A stretch of DNA of 64,000 nt from Paractinoplanes atraurantiacus (GCF_900215205.1 NZ_OBDY01000014.1:170640-234639); one strand, 5' to 3'; counted from the first letter of the stretch, positions 1-7,806 are shown. Made by a program: numbers and translations. Notes: generated by a model not told the origin, from the letters alone.

Positions 1-192
1 GATCAGGGTCTTGTGCCAGTGCAGGACCACGTCGCCGGGTTCGACGTAGCGGACTAGGTCATAGGTCCATTTCGCGGTGCCGGCGCCGTCGCGCTGCGGC
101 GCGTGCAGGTTCTCGCCCAAGTCGGGACGGTCGGTGATCTCCAGCCAGTACCGCTGTGCGGGATCGCCCGCCCACCACTCATTGAGCGCCAT
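1..192 (-). CDS. Partial protein, PUA/EVE-like or HNH-nuclease-type N-terminus, cut by the window edge
   Basis: An open frame runs leftward off the window. From the ATG at 190-192 it reads MALNEWWAGDPAQRYWLEIT, then continues with DLGENLHAPQRDG and ends at the edge with VEPGDVVLHWHKTLI. The pattern of an aromatic pair, a 'YWLEITDR' strand and a 'V.PGDVV.H' turn resembles the small PUA/EVE-like domains at the start of some HNH and modified-base-dependent nucleases. This is a resemblance from memory, not a search result. The frame stays open upstream to about 290, so a start earlier than 192 is possible; no good ribosome-binding site decides it. It follows the 80-aa gene on the same strand and is probably co-transcribed cargo of the integrated element. 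Confidence 0.5.
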   Translation of the reverse strand, partial: MALNEWWAGDPAQRYWLEITDRPDLGENLHAPQRDGAGTAKWTYDLVRYVEPGDVVLHWHKTLI

Positions 193-274
193 GACCAACG
201 TTTCTACACGGTCGCTCTCGCCGGCTTTCTCAGTGCCCGTCGCCCACCCACGGCGCCGACGGAAGCGTGTGCCG

Positions 275-517
275 TCAGCGCCCTGGCGGCTGCGGCATCA
301 ACGCCCAATTGCCTAGGTGGGCGGGGACGGCGTCCTTCATCGCCTGCACCATCCGGCGAGCCTCCGCCTCGTCATCGAAGTAGTACGTGACCTCGCGGCC
401 ACCCGAGCCGCCTTCCCGCCCAACCACCTGCCACCCGGTCGGCGTACGCAGCAGGTACACGTCGCGCCGACCGGCTCGATATGACCGGTTGAACCAGTGT
501 TCGACGCGCCCCATCAC
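275..517 (-). CDS. Small hypothetical protein of the integrative element, 80 aa
   Basis: I do not recognise a named family. It is a compact, charged protein with a WFNRSYRAGRRDVYLL segment, a glycine-rich turn and a 'YYFDDEAEARRMVQAM' stretch that looks like a beta strand followed by a helix. The start is GTG at 515-517, immediately followed by an in-frame ATG at 512-514. It diverges from the replication gene, and a LexA-type palindrome sits 11 bases upstream of the start, with another inside its first codons. Its stop overlaps the open frame of the next minus-strand gene, so the two are probably one operon. Confidence 0.55.
   Translation of the reverse strand: MMGRVEHWFNRSYRAGRRDVYLLRTPTGWQVVGREGGSGGREVTYYFDDEAEARRMVQAMKDAVPAHLGNWALMPQPPGR
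489..504. promoter_or_regulatory. LexA/SOS box 1
   Basis: TTGAACCAGTGTTCGA matches the actinobacterial SOS box TCGAAC-N4-GTTCGA at 11 of 12 fixed positions. It lies inside the first codons of the minus-strand 80-aa gene, so a bound repressor could block elongation or early initiation of that gene. Confidence 0.6.
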
Positions 518-527
518 AGAAGGAACT

Positions 528-543
528 TAGAACAAGTGTTCGA
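528..543. promoter_or_regulatory. LexA/SOS box 2 in the divergent promoter region
   Basis: TAGAACAAGTGTTCGA matches TCGAAC-N4-GTTCGA at 11 of 12 fixed positions and begins 39 bp after box 1. The two boxes share GAACNAGTGTTCGA. It sits between the minus-strand 80-aa gene and the plus-strand replication gene, where a repressor would cover both promoters. Binding of host LexA is inferred from the motif. Confidence 0.65.
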
Positions 544-573
544 TTGCCTCAAGGTTGGTCCGGTCTAACCACG

Positions 574-1629
574 ATGTGGGCCGGCACACCGTGCGGCCAT
601 TGGATCGGCGCCGAGGGCCGCTACTGCTACACCGCCGAGAACGTGCGGCCCTACCTGGTGGGGCCACGTTGCCCCGTCCATACCCCGGCCGCCGTCGCCG
701 GTCAGCCCGAGGCGCCATCGGATTACCTAGTCAAGGAGCGTGCTCCGATGCCCGACCCTTCCCTACTCTCCGCGGCGCTCGCGCTCGCCGGCGAGGGCAT
801 TCCGGTGTTCTGGCTCGGCCGCAGCAAACGGCCCGTGGCCAACTGCCCGGCCTGCCCGAAAGCCGAGACCGACCCCACCCACGACCCACAAGCCTGCGAC
901 TGCCTGACTTGCCACGGCTTCTACGCCGCGACCTGCGACCCGGACCGCATCCGCGCTATGCACACCGCCATCCCCGGCGGGCTGCTCGCCCTGCGCACCG
1001 GGACGATCAGCGGCCGGGTCGTGCTCGACATCGACCCGCGCAACGGCGGCGCCGTTCTGCCCGACCTGATGCCGCCGACCCGGTGCGCCCGCTCCGGCTC
1101 CGGCGGCTGGCACCTGCACTACCGCCACCCCGGCGGCCGACTCGCCGGCAAGCTGCACGGGCACCCGGGCATCGACATCAAGTCCGATGGCGGCTACGTC
1201 GTCGGCCCGCCCTCGACCCACCCCAGCACCGGTCAGCCCTACAGGTGGGTGGGCGACCGGGCCGAGGTTGAGATGCCTCCGCCGCTGATCGCCGCGTGCC
1301 GGCCGGCCGAGGCGCCGTCGGCCGGCAGCCCGGTTACGACCTTGACCCCGACGACCAACGGGCGGGGCATCTCATCCCCGGCCGCCCTGCTCGCCGCGCA
1401 CCTCGACGCCATCGCCCGCGCCCCTGAGGGTCGGCGCCGGAACACCCTGTACGGCGTTGCCCGCGGCGTGGCTCGCATGGTCGCCGCCGGAGCACTGACC
1501 GCCACCGACGCCCACATGACGCTCTACCAAGCTGGCCGCGCCGCCGGCCAAACCGACCGGGACACCCGCGCCGCGATCGCGGACGGCTTCCGGCACGAAT
1601 CCGTTGCCACCGAAGGGATTGCCGCATGA
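574..1629 (+). CDS. Bifunctional DNA primase/polymerase (prim-pol) replication protein
   Basis: Residues from about 59 onward match the prim-pol family used by actinomycete integrative elements and plasmids to initiate their own replication. The run is ALALAGEGIPVFWLGRSKRP, a Cys-rich segment, VVLDIDPRNGG (metal-binding acidic residues), GSGGWHLHYRHP, and KSDGGYVVGPPSTHPSTG. The C-terminal part ends in a helical segment (LYGVARGVARMV). The first 58 residues form a separate small Cys-containing module (CGHWIG, YLVGPRCPVHTP). An excellent AAGGAG site precedes an in-frame ATG at 748, so a shorter product starting there (293 aa) is likely, alone or alongside the long form. The stop overlaps the next gene by ATGA, implying translational coupling. 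Confidence 0.8.
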   Translation: MWAGTPCGHWIGAEGRYCYTAENVRPYLVGPRCPVHTPAAVAGQPEAPSDYLVKERAPMPDPSLLSAALALAGEGIPVFWLGRSKRPVANCPACPKAETDPTHDPQACDCLTCHGFYAATCDPDRIRAMHTAIPGGLLALRTGTISGRVVLDIDPRNGGAVLPDLMPPTRCARSGSGGWHLHYRHPGGRLAGKLHGHPGIDIKSDGGYVVGPPSTHPSTGQPYRWVGDRAEVEMPPPLIAACRPAEAPSAGSPVTTLTPTTNGRGISSPAALLAAHLDAIARAPEGRRRNTLYGVARGVARMVAAGALTATDAHMTLYQAGRAAGQTDRDTRAAIADGFRHESVATEGIAA

Positions 1630-2840
1630 CCGACCTGCCACCGCCGCCGGAGGGTGCGGCCATCCTCGACCGGCTCCACGCCACCCTCACCCGCTACGTC
1701 ATCCTGCCCTCGGCCGAGGCGATCGACGCCGCCGTCCTGTGGATCGCCGCCACCCATGCCCAACCCGCATGGACCTACGCCGCTCGGCTGGTCATCAAGG
1801 CGCCGGAGAAGCGGTGCGGCAAGTCGCGGTTCCTCGACGTGATCGACGGCACCTGCTACCGGCCGCTGATGACCGTCAACGCCTCCACCCCGGCCATCTA
1901 CCGCTCGATCGGCACCGACGACCCGCCCACCATCCTGCTCGACGAAGCCGACACCATCTTCGGCGGCAAGCAGGCCGAGGCCAACGAGGATCTTCGCGGC
2001 CTGCTCAACGCCGGCCACCAGCGCGGACGGCCCACGATCCGCTGGAACCAGCAGAAACAGCAGGTCGAACAGATCCAAACCTTCGCCATGGCCGCCCTGG
2101 CCGGCATCGGCTCGATGCCCGACACGATCGAGGACCGCGCCGTCGTGATCAAGATGCGGCGGCGGACCGCGTCGGAGAAGGTCGCCCCGTTCCGGCAGCG
2201 CCGCGACGGCCCGGCCCTGCGGCAGGTCGCCGCCGACCTCAACGCCTGGCTGCGCGGCAACATGGTCGAGCTGGAAGCCGCGGTGCCAGCCATGCCGCTC
2301 GAAGACCGGGCCGCCGACACCTGGGAGCCGCTGATCGCGGTCGCCGACCTCGCCGGCGCTAACTGGCCCGACCGCGCCCGCACCGCCGCCCTGGCCCTGA
2401 ACGCGGCCCGCGAGGGCGACGGCGAATACTCCGACCGGCTCCGACTGCTGATCGACTGCCGCACCGTGTTCGGCGACCTGGAAGCCATCCCGTCCACCGT
2501 GCTGCTCGACCGGCTCAAGACCCTGCCCGAGGCGCCATGGGCGGAGTTCAACGGCACCGGCCTGACCGCGATGAAACTCGGCGTGCTGCTGCGCGAATAC
2601 GAGATCGCCTCGGAGAACATTCGCTTCGCCGCCCCGGTCGGCCGGGTCAAAGGCTTCCACCGCGCCGCCTTCACCGACGCGTGGGAACGCTACTGCCCCG
2701 CCCCCGACCCGGTAGAGGTCACCAGCGGCGACAAGCCGTACCAGCCGTACCAAGCCGACGTTCCCGCAGCTCACCCCCGGTACGGCTTGCTGCACGCGGT
2801 ACGGCTTGAGCCGTACCAGGACGAGGCCGGTACGGCTTAG
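1626..2840 (+). CDS. DUF3631 replication ATPase (helicase-like), partner of the prim-pol
   Basis: This 404-aa protein has a Walker A-like segment APEKRCGKSR at residues 59-68 and Walker B ILLDEAD near 103-109, followed by GLLNAGHQRGRPTIRWN and EDRAVVIKMRRR, the signature layout of DUF3631. In actinomycete integrative elements this family sits directly after prim-pol and is thought to act as the replicative helicase or loader. The ATG overlaps the prim-pol stop. The last 40 residues (PYQPYQ, YGLLHAVRLEPYQ) are unlike the rest of the protein because the DNA there is part of a GCCGTACC repeat array; its stop codon lies inside a 23-bp palindrome. Confidence 0.8.
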   Translation: MTDLPPPPEGAAILDRLHATLTRYVILPSAEAIDAAVLWIAATHAQPAWTYAARLVIKAPEKRCGKSRFLDVIDGTCYRPLMTVNASTPAIYRSIGTDDPPTILLDEADTIFGGKQAEANEDLRGLLNAGHQRGRPTIRWNQQKQQVEQIQTFAMAALAGIGSMPDTIEDRAVVIKMRRRTASEKVAPFRQRRDGPALRQVAADLNAWLRGNMVELEAAVPAMPLEDRAADTWEPLIAVADLAGANWPDRARTAALALNAAREGDGEYSDRLRLLIDCRTVFGDLEAIPSTVLLDRLKTLPEAPWAEFNGTGLTAMKLGVLLREYEIASENIRFAAPVGRVKGFHRAAFTDAWERYCPAPDPVEVTSGDKPYQPYQADVPAAHPRYGLLHAVRLEPYQDEAGTA

Positions 2841-2945
2841 CCGTACCGGGCCGAAAAAGCCGTACCGGGGTTGACCTGCGAAAACAGGCCCCCGGTACGG
2901 CTTGTACGGCTTGACCCCCTCCACCGCACCCCAAGAAGCCGTACC
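2733..2945. repeat. Iteron-like array of GCCGTACC/GGTACGGC; candidate replication origin
   Basis: About eleven copies of AAGCCGTACC or its complement GGTACGGCTT (some shortened to 9 bp) occur in 213 bp. Forward copies start at 2733, 2743, 2809, 2839, 2857 and 2936. Reverse copies start at 2779, 2799, 2829, 2894 and 2904. The pairs at 2733/2743 and 2895/2904 repeat with a period of 9-10 bp. The array covers the 3' end of the DUF3631 gene and the gap after it, a usual place for the origin of small actinomycete replicons. Binding by the prim-pol/ATPase pair is inferred. Confidence 0.6.
2827..2849. repeat. Near-perfect palindrome at the stop codon of the replication ATPase gene
   Basis: Two 11-bp arms, CCGGTACGGCT and AGCCGTACCGG, flank a single T and enclose the TAG stop at 2838-2840. 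It is the most symmetric element of the repeat array and could be an origin stem, an operator or a terminator stem. Confidence 0.6.
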
Positions 2946-3184
2946 GGAGGAAGTAGATCAGCAACGACGCTCGCTGAAAGCCACGCTGCCGCATCGACAT
3001 ACCCAACCACCCGCGGGATGCCTAGATCTTGGCTCTACGACGCTCTCAGCGGGCCAACGAGAGGCCCGCCACAGGGCAACCCACGGCACCCTCGACGAAC
3101 CACCCTCATGCGCAGAACGGGCGCGCAGGGCCGTTCTGCGCGGCTCCCCGCCCAGCTCAACGCAAAGTATTGGGAGGCAACAAG
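2946..3184. other. Gap between the repeat array and xis; no gene seen
   Basis: No open frame here has convincing protein character. The stretch probably holds the rest of an origin or the promoter of the xis-int pair. A good ribosome-binding site (GGGAGG near 3172) ends it. Confidence 0.4.
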
Positions 3185-3424
3185 ATGGGACTCCGGCTGT
3201 TGACCACTGCCGAGACGTCAAACGAGGCCGATGATGGCCTGATTACCACGGAGGAACTGGCCAAGATGCTCCGAGTCGATCCCTCCACGATTCGCCGGTG
3301 GCGCACTGTGGAGCCTGTCCAAGGGCCGCCGTTTATCCCGCTCTCTGAGCGCGTGATCATGTACTCGATCGAGGACGTGCGGACATGGCTGGCCAGCCGT
3401 CGAGTCACACCGGAGGCAGCGTGA
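3185..3424 (+). CDS. xis: Excisionase / MerR-type helix-turn-helix DNA-binding protein
   Basis: The 79-aa product contains LITTEELAKMLRVDPSTIRR, a winged helix-turn-helix as in excisionases of actinomycete integrative elements, followed by W and a C-terminal IEDVRTWLASRR helix. A GGGAGG site lies 7 bases upstream of the ATG. Its stop overlaps the GTG of the integrase gene (GTGA), the usual xis-int arrangement. The expected role is to bind near the attachment site and shift the integrase toward excision. Confidence 0.8.
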   Translation: MGLRLLTTAETSNEADDGLITTEELAKMLRVDPSTIRRWRTVEPVQGPPFIPLSERVIMYSIEDVRTWLASRRVTPEAA

Positions 3425-4614
3425 CCAGCGCAGCGCAGCATCCGCCACTCAGTGTTTCAGTCAAGTCTGACGTGGAGTACCGCGCCGGGCGGCCCAAGCC
3501 CTACAAGGCTCGCGTGCGCTGGACGGACCCGGCGACCGGCGACCGGCGGTCCAAGTCGCACTCGACGGCGACGCCCGAGGACGCTCAGGAGTGGATCGAC
3601 GGCATGATCCGCGCGGCCAACGGCGGGCTCAACCCGGCCGCGGCCACGCAGCGACTCGCCGAGTACGGCACCGACGTAATGCCGCTGGCCACCCGTGGGT
3701 TGGAGCGCAAGACACTCGATCCGTACCTGGCCGGCTGGCGGCTGCGCGTCGTGCCGACCCTCGGCCACATCCCTATGCGGATGATCACCAACGGAGTCGT
3801 GGACCGGGCGGTCTACTCGTGGATCGAGGACGAGTGCAGCCGCTCGACGGTCAAGAACACGCTTGCCATCCTGGTCAGGGTGCTGGAACAGGCCGTGCGT
3901 GACGGCGTGGTGGACCGCAACGTCGCAAGAGTCACGGGCTGGCAGCGCGAGTACCAGCGCGCCGAGGACGAACTGGACGACCCTCGCTCGCTCGCCCTGC
4001 CGAGCTGGGAAGCGCTGACCACGCTCGCAGACAAGCTCGTCACCCGGTCACACGGCCAGTTCACCGGATGGGGGCACATCGTCACGTTCGCCGCATGCAC
4101 CGCGGCCCGCATCGGCGAGGTGTCCGGTGCCCGAGTCGGGGACATCGACCGGGCAACGTGGACGTGGACTGTGCGGAGGCAAACCACGCCGGGACCGGGC
4201 GGGCTGATCGACAAGGGAACCAAGGGTAAGCGCGCCCGCAAGGTGCCGATCATCGAAGAGGTCCGCCCGATGGTGATCGAGCGACTCGACTCCGCGGCCG
4301 GGCCGGACGCCCGGCTGTTCACCGGGCCGCGGGGCGGCCGGATCAGTACCGCGGTGCTGCGGGACGCCACGCACTGGGACGAGGTGGTCACGGCGCTGGG
4401 CTACGAGCACTTGCGACGGCACGACCTGCGGCACACCGGCCTCACCTGGCTAGCCGATGCCGGCGTCAAGGTGCACGTACTGCGGAAGATCGCCGGGCAC
4501 GGTTCGCTGAGCACCACACAGCGGTACCTCCACCCTGACCAGCGCTCGATCGAGGAGGCGGGGACAGCCCTCAGCGCACATCTCTCAGCCCCTCGCTCAC
4601 TTCATGTCGCATAG
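3421..4614 (+). CDS. int: Site-specific tyrosine recombinase (integrase) of the integrated element
   Basis: The protein is 397 aa. An N-terminal AP2-like arm-binding region (RPKPYKARVRWTDPATGDRR) and a core-binding SAM-like domain precede the catalytic domain, where Arg230 (TAARIGE), His334 and Arg337 (HDLRHTG), His360 (AGHGS) and Tyr369 (TQRYLH) are all present, so it should be active. GTG at 3421 has a GGAGG 3-4 bases upstream and overlaps the xis stop. It integrates the element into a host site, here evidently the tRNA-Pro gene about 800 bp downstream, and also carries out excision together with Xis. Confidence 0.9.
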   Translation: MTSAAQHPPLSVSVKSDVEYRAGRPKPYKARVRWTDPATGDRRSKSHSTATPEDAQEWIDGMIRAANGGLNPAAATQRLAEYGTDVMPLATRGLERKTLDPYLAGWRLRVVPTLGHIPMRMITNGVVDRAVYSWIEDECSRSTVKNTLAILVRVLEQAVRDGVVDRNVARVTGWQREYQRAEDELDDPRSLALPSWEALTTLADKLVTRSHGQFTGWGHIVTFAACTAARIGEVSGARVGDIDRATWTWTVRRQTTPGPGGLIDKGTKGKRARKVPIIEEVRPMVIERLDSAAGPDARLFTGPRGGRISTAVLRDATHWDEVVTALGYEHLRRHDLRHTGLTWLADAGVKVHVLRKIAGHGSLSTTQRYLHPDQRSIEEAGTALSAHLSAPRSLHVA

Positions 4615-4624
4615 GCGGTGATCC

Positions 4625-5290
4625 GTGCCAAGTGCGTTCATGAGGAATACTGACGCCGTGGATTGGGACGATGCGAGTGACGTGCTTGAGGTACTGGCAA
4701 AGACCGAGGATCACGAAACTGAGTTCAAGTCGAACGTTCCTCCACCTGATGTCATCGCCAGGCAGCTAGCTGCGTTCGCGAACTCTCCCGACGGCGGACA
4801 CCTTTACCTTGGCGTAAAAGAAGAAGCCGACGGCCGCAACGTCATATCGAATGTAAGTATCAGCCGTGCGCAAGCGGCAGTTCGTAGGGCTGTAGACCTC
4901 CTAGACCCCAAGCCCCAAATTGACGTGCGTCTGCTGGAAGGGCCGGGCGGCTCGATCGTTGACGTGTCAGTAAAGCCGACTAGGGATGCTCCGGTGTTCG
5001 CGCCGGGAGGCGCGTATGTGCGCCGGGGGGCTACTACGTCACCAGCAACTGCTGCGGAGATCGTGAGCAGGGTCGAGTCGAGCGACTCTGCCGTAGAACC
5101 CCATGCCGGGACGGAGCGACTTGCTAAAGCCCTGGAGAGGCAGGCCGAGGAGTTCGAGCGTCAAACGAAGGCGATGAAGAAGCTTGAAGCCGCCAACAGT
5201 TGGTGGCGCAAGGGGCTGGTGGCAGGAGCCGGCGCCGTTGTCGGATATGTGGTCAAGGAGGTCCTTCCCCTGATCACGAATCTCTTCTGA
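4625..5290 (+). CDS. AlbA_2 (Schlafen-type) domain protein with C-terminal coiled coil and membrane anchor
   Basis: Residues ~27-140 show the AlbA_2 pattern: ETEFKSN, a run of helices ending 'AAFANSPDGGHLYLGVKE', then VDVSVKPTRDAPVF and AYVRRGATTSPAT. After residue 165 comes a charged coiled coil (RLAKALERQAEEFERQTKAM), then a single hydrophobic span (LVAGAGAVVGYVVKEVLPLI). AlbA_2 is a divergent nucleotide- or nucleic-acid-binding fold; no catalytic role can be assigned. The gene lies between int and the tRNA junction, a typical cargo slot. Its base composition is visibly less GC-rich than its neighbours, pointing to recent acquisition. Start GTG 4625 has AGGCGG upstream; ATG 4640 is an alternative. 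Confidence 0.7.
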   Translation: MPSAFMRNTDAVDWDDASDVLEVLAKTEDHETEFKSNVPPPDVIARQLAAFANSPDGGHLYLGVKEEADGRNVISNVSISRAQAAVRRAVDLLDPKPQIDVRLLEGPGGSIVDVSVKPTRDAPVFAPGGAYVRRGATTSPATAAEIVSRVESSDSAVEPHAGTERLAKALERQAEEFERQTKAMKKLEAANSWWRKGLVAGAGAVVGYVVKEVLPLITNLF

Positions 5291-5362
5291 ACGATGCCGG
5301 TCCCCGGATGGTCCCCAACCTAGAGCGCTCTAGTAGGAATTAGACGATCAAGACGGAGAAGC

Positions 5363-5405
5363 AAGGGGCCGCGGAGCAGGGCAAATACCCTAGTCCGCGG
5401 CCCTT
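5363..5405 (-). terminator. Hairpin terminator after tRNA-Pro
   Basis: Arms AAGGGGCCGCGGA and TCCGCGGCCCTT pair with one bulged G, and a short inner AGGG/CCCT pair extends the stem. It lies 9 bases past the tRNA 3' end on the minus strand. The following minus-strand sequence is only moderately T-rich. Confidence 0.6.
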
Positions 5406-5413
5406 GGTGATTG

Positions 5414-5487
<74 letters not shown>

Positions 5488-5537
5488 CCGCCACCCGGCA
5501 CGAACACCGCGCGGCAACTCTGAAAGCTTACCAAGCC

Positions 5538-6923
5538 CTACCCATGAGCCTTACCCCGCCCCCCAGGCCCCGTCTTCTTCCGGGGTTTCACCGAGATCTC
5601 GATCGGCGAGCCCTCGAACCCGAACTCCTCGCGCAGCTTGCGCTCCACGAACCGGATGTACCCCGCGTCCAGCGGCCCCGTCGTGAACAGCACGAACCGC
5701 GGCGGCGCCACCCCAGCCTGGGTGGCGAACAAAATCCTGGGCGCACGCCCACCCCGTACAGGATGGGGTGTGGCCTGGGTCAGCGCCGTCAGCCACTGGT
5801 TCAAAGCCCCAGTAGGCACCCGCCTCTCCCACGAGTCGAGTGCCCGCCGCAGCGCCGGCGCCAGCTTGTCCACGGCCCGCCCGGTCTTGGCCGAGATGTT
5901 CACCCGAACAGCCCACGGGATCCGCTTGAGCTCCCGGTCGATCTCCTTGTCCAGGAAGATCCGGCGGTCGGCGTCGACGAGGTCCCACTTGTTGAAGGCG
6001 ATCACCAAAGCTCGCCCCGCCTCGACAACCTGGGTCAGAACCCGCTGGTCCTGCTCACTGATGACCTCAGAAGAGTCCAGCAGCACCACCGCCACCTCGG
6101 CTGCTTCCACGGCGCCGGCCGTGCGCAGGGAGGCGTAGTACTCCGTACCCGAAGCCTGATTCACCCGCTTGCGCAGCCCAGCCGTGTCAACGAACTGCCA
6201 GACCTCGCCGTCCATCTCCACAAGGCTGTCGACCGGGTCGACGGTGGTGCCGGCGACCGAGTCGACGACCGCCCGCTCCTCCTTGGACACCTTGTTCAGC
6301 AGCGACGATTTGCCCACGTTCGGACGGCCGACCAAGGCCACCCGGCGCGGCCCCCGCGGCCCGTCCTCCACGATCGGCGGCGGGTCCGGCAGCGCCGACA
6401 GGATGTCGTCCAGCAGGTCGCCCGACCCGCGGCCGTGCAGGGCCGAGATCGGGTGCGGCTCCCCCAGGCCCAGCGACCAGAGCGACACCGCCTCCAGCTC
6501 CAGGTTCTGGTTGTCCGCCTTGTTGGCGACCAGGATGACCGGCTTGTGCGACCGGCGCAGCATCTTCACCGCGGCCTCGTCCACGTCCGTGGCGCCGACC
6601 GACACGTCGACGACGAACACGACGACGTCGGCGGTCTGCACCGCCATCTCGGCCTGCCGGGCGATGGCCGCAGCGCGGTCACGCGCGTCCGGCTCCCAGC
6701 CGCCCGTGTCGACGACTGTGAAGCGGCGGCCGTTCCACTGCGCGTCGTACGGAACGCGGTCGCGGGTCACCCCGGGAACGTCCTCGACGACGGCCTGGCG
6801 CCGGCCGATGATGCGGTTGACCAGCGTGGACTTGCCCACGTTGGGGCGGCCGACTACGGCGACCACCGGGACGGGACCTTCAACGACATCCACGGAGAGA
6901 AGCTCCGCGGGAGAGTCACTCAC
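5538..6923 (-). CDS. der: Ribosome biogenesis GTPase Der (EngA)
   Basis: The 461-aa protein has two tandem GTPase domains. Both carry a P-loop GRPNVGKS (one in VVAVVGRPNVGKSTLVNR, one in VALVGRPNVGKSSLLNK), G2/G3 segments (GVTRDR, VDTGG; GTTVDP, DTAGLR) and NKAD/NKWD base-recognition motifs. A C-terminal KH-like domain follows (ILFATQ, PPRFVLFTTG, YIRFVERKLREEFGF). Der binds the 50S subunit and is needed for its maturation. The GTG start overlaps the cmk stop by four bases (GTGA), the usual cmk-der operon. Confidence 0.97.
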   Translation of the reverse strand: MSDSPAELLSVDVVEGPVPVVAVVGRPNVGKSTLVNRIIGRRQAVVEDVPGVTRDRVPYDAQWNGRRFTVVDTGGWEPDARDRAAAIARQAEMAVQTADVVVFVVDVSVGATDVDEAAVKMLRRSHKPVILVANKADNQNLELEAVSLWSLGLGEPHPISALHGRGSGDLLDDILSALPDPPPIVEDGPRGPRRVALVGRPNVGKSSLLNKVSKEERAVVDSVAGTTVDPVDSLVEMDGEVWQFVDTAGLRKRVNQASGTEYYASLRTAGAVEAAEVAVVLLDSSEVISEQDQRVLTQVVEAGRALVIAFNKWDLVDADRRIFLDKEIDRELKRIPWAVRVNISAKTGRAVDKLAPALRRALDSWERRVPTGALNQWLTALTQATPHPVRGGRAPRILFATQAGVAPPRFVLFTTGPLDAGYIRFVERKLREEFGFEGSPIEISVKPRKKTGPGGRGKAHG

Positions 6924-7603
6924 GACTTCACCTTGCTGTTCAAAAGATTCAAGAGGTACGCGACGACCTCGTCGATGCCGATGTCGGACGTGTCGACCTC
7001 GATGGCGTCGGACGCCTGCTTCAGCGGGTCCGCGGCGCGGGAGGAGTCAAGCTTGTCACGGCGCAGCAGCGAGGCTTCGGTGGCCGCGACGTCAGAACCC
7101 GCGTCCTCCGCGCTGCGCCGCTGAGCGCGGGCCGCCGACGAAGCCGTCAAATAGACCTTGAGGTCGGCGGACGGGGCAACGACGGACGCGATGTCGCGGC
7201 CCTCGACGATGATCCGGGGCTGGCCGGCGATGATCGCCTGCTGCAGGGCGACCAAGTGCTTCCGGACGGCCGGGACAGCGGCCACCGCGGACACGGCCTG
7301 GGTGACCTCGGTGCCGCGAATGGCGGCGTCGACATTAGTGCCATTTGCGGCGAAATGCGGTGCCGAGGGATCGGTGCCGATCGACAGCTCGGTCTCCAGC
7401 GCGATCTTCGCGATCGCGTCGGGGTCGCCGAGGTCGGCCCCGCCCTGCAGAACGGCCCAGGTCACCGCCCGGTACATGGCTCCGGTGTCCAGGTAGACCC
7501 CGTCGATCGCGGCCGCCAGCCGCCGGGAAACGGTGGACTTGCCGGATCCGGACGGGCCGTCGACAGCGACAACACACTTTTCCGGCCGTACTTCTTCCGA
7601 CAC
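6920..7603 (-). CDS. cmk: Cytidylate kinase
   Basis: It phosphorylates CMP and dCMP with ATP. The 227-aa product begins VSEEVRPEKCVVAVDGPSGS, carrying the P-loop DGPSGSGKST, then YLDTGAMYRAVTW, the CMP-binding segment. RIIVEGRDIASVV, the LID RRSAEDAG and a C-terminal 'DTSDIGIDEVV' follow as in the family. I chose GTG at 7603 because GGAGGAAC lies right upstream; the frame remains open further but that part has no protein character. It is coupled to der by a four-base overlap. Confidence 0.95.
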   Translation of the reverse strand: MSEEVRPEKCVVAVDGPSGSGKSTVSRRLAAAIDGVYLDTGAMYRAVTWAVLQGGADLGDPDAIAKIALETELSIGTDPSAPHFAANGTNVDAAIRGTEVTQAVSAVAAVPAVRKHLVALQQAIIAGQPRIIVEGRDIASVVAPSADLKVYLTASSAARAQRRSAEDAGSDVAATEASLLRRDKLDSSRAADPLKQASDAIEVDTSDIGIDEVVAYLLNLLNSKVKS

Positions 7604-7748
7604 CGTTCCTCCAGGGTTTGCCCGCCCGACCAACCCTCCCATTGTGCCCGCACCGGCCTGCCACCGACGAACCAGGGGTTTGCCAACCTCCAAAGCCAAG
7701 ATCAATACCGCAGATGTACGGCGTCACGGCGAAGTCCCGGGGTCCACC

Positions 7749-7806
7749 AGCCCGGCTAGGTGCAACTCGAGCCCTCTGCCGCTGCTGCCGGGCTGTCCTG
7801 CAACGA
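7749..7806. repeat. 58-bp palindromic interspersed repeat, copy A
   Basis: It matches 27863-27920 at 52 of 58 positions without gaps. Terminal parts AGCCCGGC (7749-7756) and GCCGGGCT (7787-7794) are inverted, so the RNA can fold into a hairpin. The constant tail is TGTCCTGCAACGA. It ends 46 bases before the start codon of the hydratase-like gene at 7853. Function unknown. Confidence 0.65.
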
